64,000 nucleotides of DNA from Marthasterias glacialis (lineage: Eukaryota > Echinodermata > Asteroidea > Forcipulatida > Asteriidae): contig OU452225.1 in NCBI GenBank assembly GCA_911728455.2, positions 1,475,501 to 1,539,500 of the forward strand, read 5' to 3'. The notes below the pieces were generated by a model. The model had not been told where the DNA came from. It ran no database searches and saw only the letters and a program-made list of their open reading frames with translations. Both the position numbers and the translations under genes were made by a program. Positions 11,380 through 22,801 of the stretch are shown one piece after another. Positions within the stretch are counted from its first letter, which is position 1, and each line of letters starts with the position of its first letter.

Positions 11380-12600
11380 TGTCCCCACTCTTCTGCTCCG
11401 TTAAAATAATCGCTGATGAGTTTTTGGTTTAGTGATGTCAAAGGAAAGTGTATATAACTTTAAAATGTTTACCATCAACTTTAGGATTTAATTTGGGCGA
11501 TGCACCTTTAGGCAAGTCTGTGAAATTGACCACTCTTCAACGCATGCACAGGACTCTTTGAGTTTGACGATCAAGGACTGTATGGTCCATGCTCTTTCAA
11601 TTTGATTAATTCTTAAAGTTCTGTACAGTTGATTTGAATTAACAGTTTTTTTTAATCACTGCAGTTCTAACCTGCCCTTACCCTTTGTAAAAGTAGCCAA
11701 CTGGGCTAGTTTACCGTGCTGCTTACTTGCCCAGAGGAAATTTTAGTAGCCCTAATTCTAAACATGTATTGGCCTAACAGATAAAAGATACATGAAGATC
11801 GATCACAGCCGGATTTGTTGGTGAAATAAAGTAACATCCAAAAACACAACAAAAATATTTAGAAATTTTTTTCTATTTTGGGTTAACATTTTCTGAAACG
11901 GGTACCTGTTACGTTTTCCAGCCTGCATGGCAAGTAAAGAAGTTGTTTTTACTTGGCCACAACAGATTTTACCTGACGAGGTACGCTGGGATTAGAGTGA
12001 AAAGGTTGAGGCCTACAGTGGTGCATGTGGAAGGCTGTGTAGATTCACATAATGTCAAAATCAGTTTTATTTCTGCACTACAGTAAATGTCTGCTCTTCT
12101 TTCTTTTCAGGAACAATAAAATTTAAATTTCATTTTTAGAGTTGACGTTATTTTACATGTACATGTAATGCTTGACTTCTTACCAACAAAGTTGACACTG
12201 ATGCCAGTCTGATGTTCTTGCATATTTGTACTTACACTACAGTAAAAAAAGTAAATTTTTTTATTTAATGGCCTCACATTTTGACCCTGTCTGAGTCTCA
12301 GCAAATCCTTTAAAACCTTTGAAAAAGACTCTGCAAGGGTCGAAACGTGAGACCATTAACATTTTTTTGCAGTTTGCAATGGCTAATTTTATGTTTTCAT
12401 TAAAAAAAAGTCGTAAGGAAAATGAGCGCAGTACATGTACTTGATTATCATAAATGAACACGTACAGTGCATTTGTGAAATCTCACAGTTTGATTAACTC
12501 TTCACGTGTGCATGTATTGATTTTTTTCTGTGCCACCTACAATATATGCTCTTCTTGATTTTGTGACTTTTTATTGTGCTCAATCTTTTAATTTATCTTT
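11380..12600. other. Unassigned stretch
   Basis: No gene. A segment at 11668-11760 (AGTAGCCAACTGGGCTAG) resembles parts of the element at 52949. The remainder shows only short AT-rich frames. Confidence 0.35.
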
Positions 12601-12604
12601 TTGC

Positions 12605-12692
12605 CTGTGGATTTTTTCTCCTCACATGATTTGGAAAAGCACTGAGTATGATGCAGTGCTTATCACACATCGGTGTTGGGTAAAAGAAAGAG
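12605..12692 (+). mobile_element. Family 3 SINE tail fragment
   Basis: CTGTGGATTTTTTCTCCTCA, GCACTGAGTATGATGCAGTG and CACACATCGGTGT match the tail that follows the tRNA-like unit at 20490-20650 (minus) and the fragment at 59829. Confidence 0.6.
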
Positions 12693-12823
12693 TATTAATA
12701 ATTCAGTTCAATAAAATGGTTCACCATATTCGTAAAAAAGAAAGAAAAGTGAAGAAATACAGAGTATACTTTTGTTTCGGGCTCGCAGCTTGAAACAACA
12801 TCCATGGCATGAACAAACATCAG

Positions 12824-13027
12824 TTAAAGGGGCTGAGTCGTCATGATTATTGCAGTAAATGGATTAATCCAGTTACTACGGGCGCATGCGCGCTGGCGGT
12901 CACATCACAGTATGACAAAGACGGCACCCTTTCTGATTTGACCACAAGCGCGCGCATGTGCAGTATCCGGGTAAGAGTTTGTCTTTCCAAAGGCCTGCTA
13001 TAATCATGACGACACAGCCCCTCTTAA
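12824..13027. mobile_element. TTAA-flanked MITE, family A
   Basis: TTAAAGGGGCTGAGTCGTCA at the left and ACGACACAGCCCCTCTTAA at the right; about 204 bp; inside are GCGCATGCGCGC palindromes and TGACCACAAGCGCGCGC. Second member of the family at 3491. Confidence 0.7.
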
Positions 13028-13288
13028 ACAAAAAAAAAGCAAAGAAAGTCCAAGCTTTTGCAAATGTACTTGTACCAGTACACATGTTTATCTATGTTCA
13101 TTATTAAAAAAAAATAAAAAATTGTCCTGTCGTTAAATTGGAAGAGATCCCAGAACACATGTATTGCTATGAAGATGACAATGAAAGCAGGAAGTTATTT
13201 TGTCCCTGCAGCGCATACACTGACATGGGGCAAGTTTGCGCAACACCCATCGTCAACCAATGGTTGGTTGGTGTCTTACAGTGCGCAT

Positions 13289-13308
13289 GCGCTTTAATAT
13301 TAAAGCGC
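13289..13308. other. Perfect 20-bp palindrome
   Basis: GCGCTTTAATATTAAAGCGC, next to a second imperfect palindrome (ACCAATGGTTGGTTGGTG) at about 13255. No function assigned. Confidence 0.85.
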
Positions 13309-13807
13309 GAACGACTCTAGTCGAACTAGCATTGTCAAATTGTGTAATGTCACAATGGCGGCCTCCAGTGATATGTTTGCATTGTTATAAACATAGGCCT
13401 ACTCACATCTTCTTCTCCTCCGCCGATTCCGCCATTGTTTTAATTTTTTTTCGTGGTTCCCGTGCAGTTTGTCATAGTTAAAAACGAACAAATCCTGTGA
13501 TCACCAGCGAAGCAACCATTGAGCGACCACCGTCAGTAGGCTGGTTCCAAATAGTTGACTAGTGGTGACTAACCATAGGTGACTAGACAGCGTTTGGGTG
13601 AAGTTAGTCGAACAATAGTTGACAATTGTCCTTGCGCGAACTTGCCCATGTATGCAGACCTAGTAATTCATTCTTGTAAGGCCAGGGCAGGGAAGTTTTT
13701 CAGGGAACCTCTATCTAATTTTTACTGGAATGCTTCAAGGGGGGCACCAAGGCAATGGCCAGGGGTGGAATATCAGACCTGTAAATGGGGAACAGTCTTC
13801 TTCATGG

Positions 13808-14144
13808 AGTGTGGTGGCTGAGCGGTTAAGATCACCGGACTCAAGTTCTGGTGTTGTTGGCAGCAGAGTGTGGGTTCGAATTCAGGTCGTGGCACTTGTG
13901 CCCTTGAGTAAGATACTTTACCATAATTGCTTTGTCTGTCGGTTGGGACATTAAGCTGTAGGTCCCGTGTACTAGCATTGGTAGTGCACGTAAAAGAACC
14001 CAGAACACTTATCGTGGAAGAGTAGGGGTTTACCCCGGTGTTTCTGGTTCACATAGCAAGCATCCTTACCTACAGGTTTCCTCAGGCTTGAGAGCTACAG
14101 TGATTAAGTTCACTTATGATGCATCCTTTGTTTCATTGCCAGAA

Positions 14145-14175
<31 letters not shown>
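13808..14175 (+). mobile_element. tRNA-Leu-like SINE, family 1
   Basis: GTGGCTGAGCGGTTAAGATC, GGACTCAAGTTCTGGTG, B box GGGTTCGAATTCAGG, then CCCTTGAGTAAGATACTTTA, GTAGGTCCCGTGTACTAG and GTAAAAGAACCCAG. It ends in an AAT microsatellite at 14147-14175. Confidence 0.8.
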
Positions 14176-14464
14176 GTAGATGGTGTGGTTGGGGGTAGTG
14201 TTTGCAGGGGGTCCGTTTTTTAACAGTATACAAATCGTAGACATTGATTAAACGACCTACACAGATTGACTTTTTGTATGTTTGCCATGATGAAATTACT
14301 TTGGTCTGAATATGAATAGTGTGCATAAATGAGGAACCTTCAAGATGACATAGAAGAAACAAATTTTACATGTTAGAAGTAACTTATCTAGTAAACTTGC
14401 GCATGCAACCATGTATAAATGGTAGGCCTAAAATGATAAAATACAAGTACTACATATACTACTA

Positions 14465-14857
14465 ATAACAACAGACATTTATACCACGCTTATTACCACG
14501 TTTCTAAGCACTATGTTTTTTGAGTGTTTTTCCTGCAAGGTATGCAGAGCTACATTTTTGAAGTATGAGACATGTCCTTTACATGTAGCACCAGGTGACG
14601 GTTTATAAGGTGCTGTGGCTCAATCTGCAGCCAATCAAACCAGGAACACCAGGGTGGCGAACCCCCTTCTCTTTGCACTGGGTTCTTTTACGTGCATTTC
14701 ACAACACACGGGACCTATGGCTTAATGTCCCATCTGATGGTTAAGTGTCTTGCTTAAGGACACAAGTGTCACGACCGTGATTCGAACCCTCACTCTGCTG
14801 ATCAGAAACACCAGAGCTTGAGTCCAGTGATTTAATCCGTTCGGCCACGACACACCA
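14465..14857 (-). mobile_element. tRNA-Leu-like SINE, family 1, near full length
   Basis: Minus strand: GTGGCCGAACGGATTAAATC, GGACTCAAGCTCTGGTG, B box GGGTTCGAATCACGG, AAGACACTTAACCATC, GGGACATTAAGCCATAGG and a 3' part with CAAAAATGTAGCTCTGC. It is the longest family 1 copy here. Confidence 0.8.
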
Positions 14858-14860
14858 CTT

Positions 14861-14950
14861 TGAATCTCTTTTAGAAGAAGTGTTGGCTCTGAAAAGAGGT
14901 GGTGTGGTCTCGACATTTCAAACAGTACACTCCGCTCGACTTCAGGAGAA
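14861..14950. repeat. Dispersed repeat, copy 1
   Basis: GGTGTGGTCTCGACATTTC and GTACACTCCGCTCGACTTC match 43514-43610. Unknown family. Confidence 0.6.
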
Positions 14951-16560
14951 TGCTGGTCTGCTACTGATGCTGAGGCTTAAGTAGGGCTGGAGGGGTGCAC
15001 GTTTAGGCGGGAAGGATCCAAGCTGTTGTTGACCGGTGATGCGTGGGAGTTGACTGCTGGCTGGATGTGTGTGCACTGGAGTGTGTCAATGTTGTGGTGA
15101 GTTGCTGCTGGATGAGTGGGCTTGAGTAGTGGTGACCAGATGTTGTTGATGAAGAACCTGATGTCTTGTGGAACTGTGTTTAGGGACTTGATTTCAATGC
15201 CTTCCCTGTCTCTGCGAAGGTGTCAGAACTTGACAGGGGTGATGTGTTTTGCTTTCTTCCAGTTGACACGGTGGTCTTGTTCGTGAGAATGTTTAATGAC
15301 GGCTTATTATCCAGGTGTCCTGGTCTGTTGTGTGCTTTGTGTTCCTTTTTGTCAGCCAAGAATCTTACCCCTGATTTAAACATTTTTGGGAAGCTTGGAT
15401 CCCTTTTTTATATGGCACATTACAGTGTTAAGGAAATTGTGCTCTTTCACGGGCCCTATGTTTGAACACGTATAAGACTCGGGGTTCTCCCCAGGATTTT
15501 TCAAAACTGGGGGGCATTTTGGGACCAAATTTTGAAAGTGTGGCCGAAGCACGCTGAATTGGTAGCAGGTCCTTTGAATGTTTTTATTTAATGTTTGTGT
15601 TTGGTTTGAAAAGCTTGACTGTGCAATCTGGAACATTTAAAATGGTTTTATGGTAGGATTTTTTGTGAATTTGATATAAAAATCTAAAAATAAATTATTA
15701 TTATTTTCTTTTTTGGGGTGTATCGGCCGTTATTTCTGCGTATTGGACCGTAATTTGTGCCTATTGGCCCGTTACGCTGGCTTGTGCATGGGGAGAACCC
15801 TGAGACTTCCATGTGCTTCAGTGAAGAGAGATTCCCAGTCCCGATTCCCCTCTTAAAATGCAGCCTCATCTATCACGGGACTGATCTGATAAATTTTCCC
15901 GCGTGGTTAATTCTCTTTTTCGAAGCGTATTCACTGGAGTGTGATTAAGTCTACCAGATTTTGCACTGAGTAGTGATTGCTTGTACTCTTATCATCATCA
16001 TCATCACCATGGCGATTGTATACACGTACCTGAGTCCCAGGCTCAACATTAACCTGGATTAAAATATAAAGTGCTGGGAGGTTCGTGATCTCCACCCCAC
16101 CCACCCACCGTGCTCCTGGGCGAGGTCGACAACCTGCCTTAATTCTGGACGATTCTCACTATGTCAACTAAAAAAGAATGCCCATTATGGAATCATCTCA
16201 CTGTCCATTCAGACGTTGAAGACTGCATTCATGCTTGCCAGTGCGCAGTGGGAGTTGTAGAGGATTTGATTTATGAGGTGCTGTTGAAGGGTAGACATGT
16301 GTTCATAATGCGTTTAAGTTGGTCATGAGAAGACGGAAAGGCGAGAATGGCTGGGGATTTTGGTGGCAATTTTCATTAAACAAGGATGACGGGGAAGATT
16401 GGAAAAAAGACAATGTTAGGTGTGATAAAAAAAAAGAGGCAAATAAAATTCCATATAAACATTTAATGTTTGCTCGTAAATATTTCCTTTTTTCCTGGCC
16501 AACCAGACCCAATGTAGCTTTGCTTCTCAAATGCAGGTCTACCTGCATTTACACCAGTTA
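14951..16560. other. Unassigned stretch
   Basis: No gene. Includes a G/T-rich part (14950-15180), a short (ATC)n run near 15993, and AAAACTGGGGGGCATTTTGG at about 15500 which recurs inverted near 57925. Confidence 0.35.
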
Positions 16561-16669
16561 TTAAAATTGCTCCATTTGGATCATTGTCTAGGTTTACATA
16601 GTATCCATGGTGCACAGATTTTGTTAAAGACAATGTGTAGTCTGTGAATAGTAAAACATATATTTAAAA

Positions 16670-16840
16670 CAAATAAGTTGATAGTATAGTTCCAGTCTGC
16701 AAGCTCACTGATTATAAAGCTTGTACCAGTGCAGTACCAATCCTCCGGAGAAATATTTCCATCTGAAAACTCACTGATTCTAAAGTTCATACCAGTACCA
16801 ATCCTCCAGAGAAATATTTCCATCTGGAATTCATGTTCTG
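16670..16840. repeat. 66-bp duplication within a dispersed repeat
   Basis: AGAAATATTTCCATCTG and GTACCAATCCTCC occur twice here about 66 bases apart. The block also appears, diverged, at 18305, 34190, 36010 (minus) and 47340. Confidence 0.6.
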
Positions 16841-17071
16841 TCACAGTAATAGCACTTGAAGACCATCCAAAATCACCATTGCTTATTTCCATTTCCGCAA
16901 TTGAAATAAGCCTGATTTGAATGTGCACAAAATTCCAGGCAAAGCATAAACCATTTTTTGTGTTATTTTCACTACAAACGTGACCCCCAAATTTGTTGAA
17001 ATTTTCACAGATTGGTGTGAAGGTTGCATTAATTGAAAACTGTAGAGGATGGAATTTTGTTTACTATTCTA

Positions 17072-17091
17072 AAAAAAAAAAAAAAAAAAAC
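17072..17091. repeat. Poly(A) tract
   Basis: Run of about twenty A. It may mark a retroelement end, but I see no body attached. Confidence 0.7.
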
Positions 17092-17267
17092 AACAAAAAA
17101 GCAATGATTATGTTCTCTTTAATGACAACCTTATTTTTTATGAGAATTTAATTTCAAGCCATTATGAAGTAGTCACACACTCATGATAATGATTTATTGA
17201 TCTTTTTGTATTATACATGTATGCACATACCCACAGTGTACCAACTAACCCAGGTCAATGTTTGCAT

Positions 17268-17912
17268 TTGCCCTTTTAACAAGGAAAAAACTGCCTTGCC
17301 TTTTCCCTTTTAACAAGGAAAAACTGCCTTGCCTTTTCCCTTTTAACAAGGAAAAACTGCTTTGCCCTTTTAACAAGGAAAAAACTGCATTGCCATTTTA
17401 ACAAGGAAGAACTACCTTGACATTGCTATTTTAACAAGGAATAACTCCTTTGCCTTTGCCCTTTTAACAAGGAAAAACTGCCTTGCCCTTTTAACAAGGA
17501 AAAACTGCCTTGCCCTTTTAACAAGGAAAAACTGCTTTGCCCTTTTAACAAGGAAAAAACTGCATTGCCATTTTAACAAGGAAGAACTACCTTGACATTG
17601 CTATTTTAACAAGGAAAAACTGCTTTGCCTTTGCCCTTTTAACAAGGAAAAACTGTCTTGCCCTTTTAACAAGGAAAAAAAATTGTTTTGCCTTTGCCCT
17701 TTTAACAAGGAAAAAACTGCCTTGCCTTTGTCTTTTAAACAAAGAAAATTGCATTGTCTTTACCCTTTGAACAAGGAAATCTACCTTGCCTTTTATCCTT
17801 ATTAACCCCCCCAAAATGGTGCCTTGCCTTTGTCCTTTTAATAAGAAAAAAAAGGAACTACAAGGAAAACTACCTTGCCCTTGCCCTTTTAATGAAGAAA
17901 AACTGCCCTGCC
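17268..17912. repeat. 27/33-bp minisatellite, about 20 units
   Basis: The unit is CCCTTTTAACAAGGAAAAAC plus TGCCTTG; many units gain six bases (CCTTTG). Each unit has an internal CCTTG...CAAGG inverted repeat. A block of four distinctive units (17361 on) recurs 175 bases later (17536 on), so there is a higher-order duplication. Units at the right end are decayed. Confidence 0.85.
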
Positions 17913-18510
17913 TACTAACATGTATTTTATGATACAAAAATAAAATAACTGGCCTGACCAACAACTAATTTTGAGTACATTGCATGTAATGTAGAATTGT
18001 TTGGTTAACATCATGTAAAGATTGTACAACATCACTGGCTTTTCTTTCCAAAGACAGGAAGGAAGGGCACACAACTCTGTGATGTAACAACTCAATCTTG
18101 AGATAAGCTACTCTGACAGATCGTAAGACCAAACTAATCAAAACAGCGACATACATTATGTTCATTGTACATGTAGTGAACATCAGACAAAACTTGTACT
18201 GTGGAAACTGTACTATGCACTTCAAAAATGTCTAAAAAAACAAAATAAATGTCAGATGGACCTCCCCTTTAACGGCAGAGTACATGACTGCATACTGTTA
18301 GTTTCAATCTGAAAGCTCACTGAATTTCAAGTTGCTGCCATTATTGTCCTCCAGAGAAATACAATATACATAATGTGACGTCCCGTCCAGAATCAGTCAC
18401 TTCTTGAAAATAGTCAAGTGGCATCAAATGTAAAGACAACGGAAGCGTTAGTGTTGATATCAATGTGATGTGCCTCAAACAAAATTTTATAATGCTGAGA
18501 AATATTACAC
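17913..18510. other. Unassigned stretch
   Basis: No gene; 18305-18365 carries a fragment of the repeat with AATCTGAAAGCTCACTGA. Confidence 0.35.
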
Positions 18511-18514
18511 ACAT

Positions 18515-18668
18515 TATGGACTGGCAATGAGGGCAATAGTGGACGTCTATGCACCCCGAGGGCCTGTGAGTGACCAGGAGAGGGTCCAAAATAGGACCCT
18601 CTCCTGGTTATTCACATGCCAGAGGGGTGTATAGACGTGCACTGTTGCCCGAATAATGCCAGTCCATA
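18515..18668. repeat. Large imperfect palindrome
   Basis: ATGGACTGGCAATGAGGGC at the left answers GCCCGAATAATGCCAGTCC at the right. The centre is GAGGGTCCAAAATAGGACCC within longer arms. It looks like a hairpin-type MITE. Confidence 0.7.
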
Positions 18669-18689
18669 TATGTTTTATAACACACCTCA

Positions 18690-19285
18690 GTCCAAAATGT
18701 CATGTAAAAAAAAATATTTTCAGGACGCACTGTTTTGCAACTGTAAACTGTTATGAGCATTGTAAACCTCTTGAGGGCGCTGTTTACCAGTCAATAGTTT
18801 TGGGGTTTTTGAAACTATTTCCCGCTTTGCGAACTATTTCCCCCAAATGAAGCACGTGCGGTGCGTTGATGCGCGTCAAGTTCACGGTGGTGCAGATTTC
18901 ATGCACTAGGCTATATTAGTTCACCCCACATGACCGTGTTTCAGCCAATCAGGATAAATAACCAGGAAGAGGTGTGTTATAATTACCTTTATGGCTCTAA
19001 TTGTGAAAGTGTTACTTGAAAGCTTTTCTTATCTATTTGATGAGAAAACAAACTCAGTTTTAAGTTCTGGCAGGCAGCGCTTAACAATATTGCCAATCGA
19101 AATACATGTACCATCGAAGTTGAGGAAAATACATTTTGATGATACTACAAATAACCATTGGTTATTTCAATTGATGCCTTCAAATTAAGCCTTCACGAGC
19201 ATGCTCACAATCCTTTATAAAAACACAAACAGTCTGTTGTTAATTTAATTTAAACATGAGCACTAAATATGATGAAAACTGCCGT
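18690..19285. other. Unassigned stretch
   Basis: No gene seen. Contains GCACGTGCGGTGCGTTGATG near 18850 and no repeat that I can name. Confidence 0.35.
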
Positions 19286-19323
19286 TTAATGGTAAAGTAC
19301 GTTCTGCCTCTATTTACCGTGCA

Positions 19324-19703
19324 AGCTCCATGGTCTAGTGGTAATACATCTGCTCTAAAATGGCAAAGGACATGGGTTCAAATCCCATCCGAGTAAACTA
19401 GCTCCATGGTCTAGTGGTAATACATCTGCTCTAAAATGGCAAAGGACATGGGTTCAAATCCCATCCGAGTAAACTAGCTCCATGGTCTAGTGGTAATACA
19501 TCTGCTCTAAAATGGCAAAGGACATGGGTTCAAATCCCATCCGAGTAAACTAGCTCCATGGTCTAGTGGTAATACATCTGCTCTAAAATGGCAAAGGACA
19601 TGGGTTCAAATCCCATCCGAGTAAACTAGCTCCATGGTCTAGTGGTAATACATCTGCTCTAAAATGGCAAAGGACATGGGTTCAAATCCCATCCGAGTAA
19701 ACT
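19324..19703 (+). repeat. Five perfect tandem copies of a 76-bp tRNA-like unit
   Basis: Copies start at 19324, 19400, 19476, 19552 and 19628, each exactly 76 bp and identical. Every unit contains an A box match (TGGTCTAGTGG) and a B box (GGTTCAAATCC) in a T arm ATGGG/CCCAT, spaced as in a tRNA, and resembles a decayed tRNA-Pro gene. Acceptor pairing is limited to GCTC/GAGT and the anticodon arm is poor, so these are not functional tRNA genes. No T4 terminator lies inside; the first TTTT is at about 19757. The flanks match the single-copy SINE at 20490-20680. Confidence 0.93.
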
Positions 19704-19801
19704 GCCTGCGGATTGTGTTCACAGGACTCGTTAATTACCAGTTGGTTGGAATGTGTGTTTTGTGAAACCAAGTGGACAGGAATTAATTTACTCCTCCCAA
19801 A

Positions 19802-19853
19802 CCACCCCCACCCCCTCCCCCCCCCCCAAAAAAAAAAAAAAAAAAAAAAAAAC
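19802..19853. repeat. C tract followed by A tract
   Basis: Runs of C (with a few A/T) pass directly into about twenty-six A, about 100 bp after the tRNA-like array. Confidence 0.85.
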
Positions 19854-19859
19854 ACCAAA

Positions 19860-20485
19860 CAAAGCAAAAGCACTTTCCCAGCAAACGGCAGTTTTCAACA
19901 AATACTAAAGGTGGTTTTGATGTTTACAATATACGGCCTTGTGGAAAACGTTCGGGTCATTAGTTACTGCCAAGCTAAAGTACATCGGCAGAGATCCACA
20001 CATTGATGAGTTTTGACATTTGAGGGGAAAACATTATAATTAGACTTTTTTGAGTGCTTTGTGAGTGGCAAACAGGTGGGAGAAATATTAGTCAAATGGA
20101 CTCGCTGGATCTTTCAAAAGACGTTAATTACCAACGACGTTATTTAGAGTTGAGACTATTGTGCGAAGTTCAAAGATTGTGTACTTCGACAATTTTTTGC
20201 ACCTGCTTAGTGAGTGAAACAAGATTCTTTAGTAAAAACAAAGGTTTTTTTGTCCTGAGCTTGCCACGGCATGATACATGATCAATTAGAACAAAGGTTC
20301 TTTTGATTTGGGTAACAAAAGCCTCAACCAATCATTTATGGTGTATAGAAAGACAGATTTTCCACTTCGTCTTTCTTGTTTCGTGCTTGCAATCAACCAT
20401 TGGAATTACAACATGCTTGTGGGCATGATCTCAATTACAAAACCACTTTTTGTAAAGAAACGAATTTAAAAGCAACACACTTCTT
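19860..20485. other. Unassigned stretch between two related SINEs
   Basis: No gene. It lies between the five-unit array and the inverted single-unit SINE; no further inverted pairing seen. Confidence 0.35.
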
Positions 20486-20489
20486 ATTG

Positions 20490-20680
20490 TTTGCGGCTTA
20501 CCCACACACCCATGTGTGTTAAGCACTTTATACTCAATACTTTCCCCCAAGTCCTGTGAAAAAAATCCACAGTCAGTTTACTCGGGTGGGATTTGAACCC
20601 ATGACCTTTGCCATTCTAGAGCAGATGTATTACCACTAGATCACGGAGCTTGCACAGTAAATAGAGGCAGTTCGAAATCT
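20490..20680 (-). mobile_element. tRNA-Pro-like SINE, family 3, single unit
   Basis: The minus-strand tRNA-like unit spans 20575-20650, again exactly 76 bp (TGATCTAGTGG and GGTTCAAATCC boxes). It is preceded by CTGCCTCTATTTACTGTGCA and followed by CACAGGACTTGGGGGAAAG, GTATAAAGTGCTTAACACAC and a GTGTGGGTAAGC tail. The first flank also precedes the five-unit array and the CACAGGACT block follows it, so both belong to one family in opposite orientation. Confidence 0.85.
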
Positions 20681-20869
20681 GTATGTTAGCAGTGGGTAGC
20701 ACAATGATTTAAATAGATGTTAAAAACATGAAATAGAGAAAATCATTTAAATGAGAATACAAACACTAAAAGAGATTATTTTTGTAAACTTCATTTCTTG
20801 AAATTAGCTTGTTTGAATTGAAGTTCGTTTTTTACTGGCAGGTTGAAAGTTTTGGTTGTCGGAAAAAAT

Positions 20870-21080
20870 AATTAGTGCCCTCTGCATCCTTGCCCTCTGA
20901 TTACCCTGCCTTTGTCCTTGTGCAATGTTACATTTTGTGTTTATCTGTTTGTTTGAAAAGTGGAGTAAATAGATAATAATAGTAAGAAGAGGAAAAGACC
21001 ATCTTGGCATGAAATATCAAGGATGCCTAACAGGTCATTTACTCTGCTTTGGTCTTGGCCTTGGTGCGCCTTGAAATGCT
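20870..21080. repeat. GAGGCA repeat fragments
   Basis: Decayed pieces CCTTGCCCTCTGATTACC and GGTCTTGGCCTTGGTGCGCC flank about 140 bases of other sequence. Confidence 0.4.
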
Positions 21081-21344
21081 TACAAAGTAGACTGTGCAAG
21101 TCAGGCCTGTTTTTTTGTTGATACTTTGACCTGTTCAAGTGCATGATTTTGTTTCCTTCACACATTAGAGCAACGTTTAGGGACATGTACAGTGTATGGT
21201 TACTCAAAAACATTTGACACTCGCAAGAGTTGCACCGTCTCTGGAGATCCAATCTAATAATGGAGGTTTTCTCTTTGTAGTGACAATTTACTTTATCCAT
21301 GGCATTGCATAAAAATGTCAGGCTTTAATGGCATTCAGTGACTT

Positions 21345-21990
21345 GTGACTTGGATTCAGACTGGACCTTTGTGACTTGGAATTTGGACTCGGGCTCAACA
21401 CTGAGGACTCAAACTCAGACTGGTGGATTGAGGACTCCAATTCGAAAACTGAGGAGCACATGCCTCAGATAAGAGCAACTGCCTGACCGGTGGTAAATCA
21501 GAAATACTTTCAAACTTGAGTGAGTCAAGGCTCGGACTCGACCTTTGTGGTTCGGACTCGACACTGAGGACTCAGACTTGGACTCAGGATTCGGATACAA
21601 AACTGAAGAGCACACATCACAAATACAAACAATTACCTGATCGGACAGTGGTAAATTCTAAATATTTTATAAAATAAGTGAGACAGGACCGACTCGGACT
21701 CGATCTTTTTGACTTGGGGCTTGACACTAAGAATTTGGGCTCAAGGATTGAAGACTTGGATCCAAAACTGAGGAGCACACGCCAAAAATATGAACAATTG
21801 TCTGATCAGACGGTGGTAAATTAGAAATGTTTTCAAATTTAAGTGACTCAGGACTTGGACTCGACCTTTAGGACTTGGGACTCGACTCTGAGCACTCAGA
21901 CTTGAAGATTGAGGATTCGGATACAAAACTGAGGAGTACACACCGCACCACAAAGATCAACAATTGCCTGATGGGTGGTAAATCAGAGTG
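21345..21990. repeat. Tandem repeat, about four units of 154-165 bp
   Basis: Landmarks AAACTGAGGAGCACA near 21447, 21601, 21766 and 21927, and GGTGGTAAATCAGAAAT-type sequence in each. Each unit is itself rich in a short GGACTCGGACTCGA repeat. Confidence 0.8.
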
Positions 21991-22795
21991 CATTAGGGGT
22001 CAAGATGTGCCTTTCAGCGAGGTGGAGTTATTGGAAATATGAGCTCCATCTCAATCCCCAGGGCAAGTAAACCTGCTTGTCGATACAATTCTCAGCTCTG
22101 TTAAAAGCGTCTGTCTTCAATTTCAACCGTCAATATCTATTCTTTTTCAGTATCAAAACCTTCTGATGATGGTTAAATTTGACACAATTGACTAATTTTG
22201 AACATGTCTAAAAATGCCCTTACTTGCTTTTTTTGACTTGAAAAAAATAATGGGGGAAAAAAAAGCATTCCATTTTAGTTGTGATCGCATCCTGATTGTA
22301 TCTAATTACATGTTTCATTGACGTCATAAATAGTCAAACTCAACAACAAGCAAATATACAGTTTTATAGGTGCTGGTGTCTGAGCTATGCATTCATTTTT
22401 CTGAGATCTTTTCAGTGGTTTCCGTTAACACTCCAAAATAGATTAATTTGTTGATCTGTTTGAGGGACGGGGGTTGTCTCTCTTTTGTTATTTGACCAAC
22501 TATTTGATTGAAAAACTTGTGTTGTGTAAGTAGAAAAATTCAATAAATTAGGAACAACAAATAAAAAGTACATGTCATCGTGTGGCTTACCGAAGGACGT
22601 CAAGTGTGCTCGGCAGATTGTTGTCAGCAACTAACGTGCAAAATTGTGTAGGAAAAAAAAAAATGAGTTTGAAAGTTTGATTGTTACGTGAACCAATTAT
22701 GGTTCAGATGTAAGAAATTTGAATTCAGAAGAGGAATGGAAAAACATTGCAAATAACAAATGTACATTTCATTGTGTACATGGTGTACCTTGCCA
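21991..22795. other. Unassigned stretch
   Basis: No gene or named repeat recognised. Confidence 0.35.
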
Positions 22796-22801
22796 AAGGA
22801 G

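Noticed and set aside
19324..19703. Cluster of functional tRNA genes
   Set aside because: A and B boxes are good, but the acceptor stem pairs at only four positions and the anticodon arm is poor; flanks match a SINE.
20941..21300. 119-codon minus-strand frame
   Set aside because: No domain features; overlaps decayed repeat fragments.
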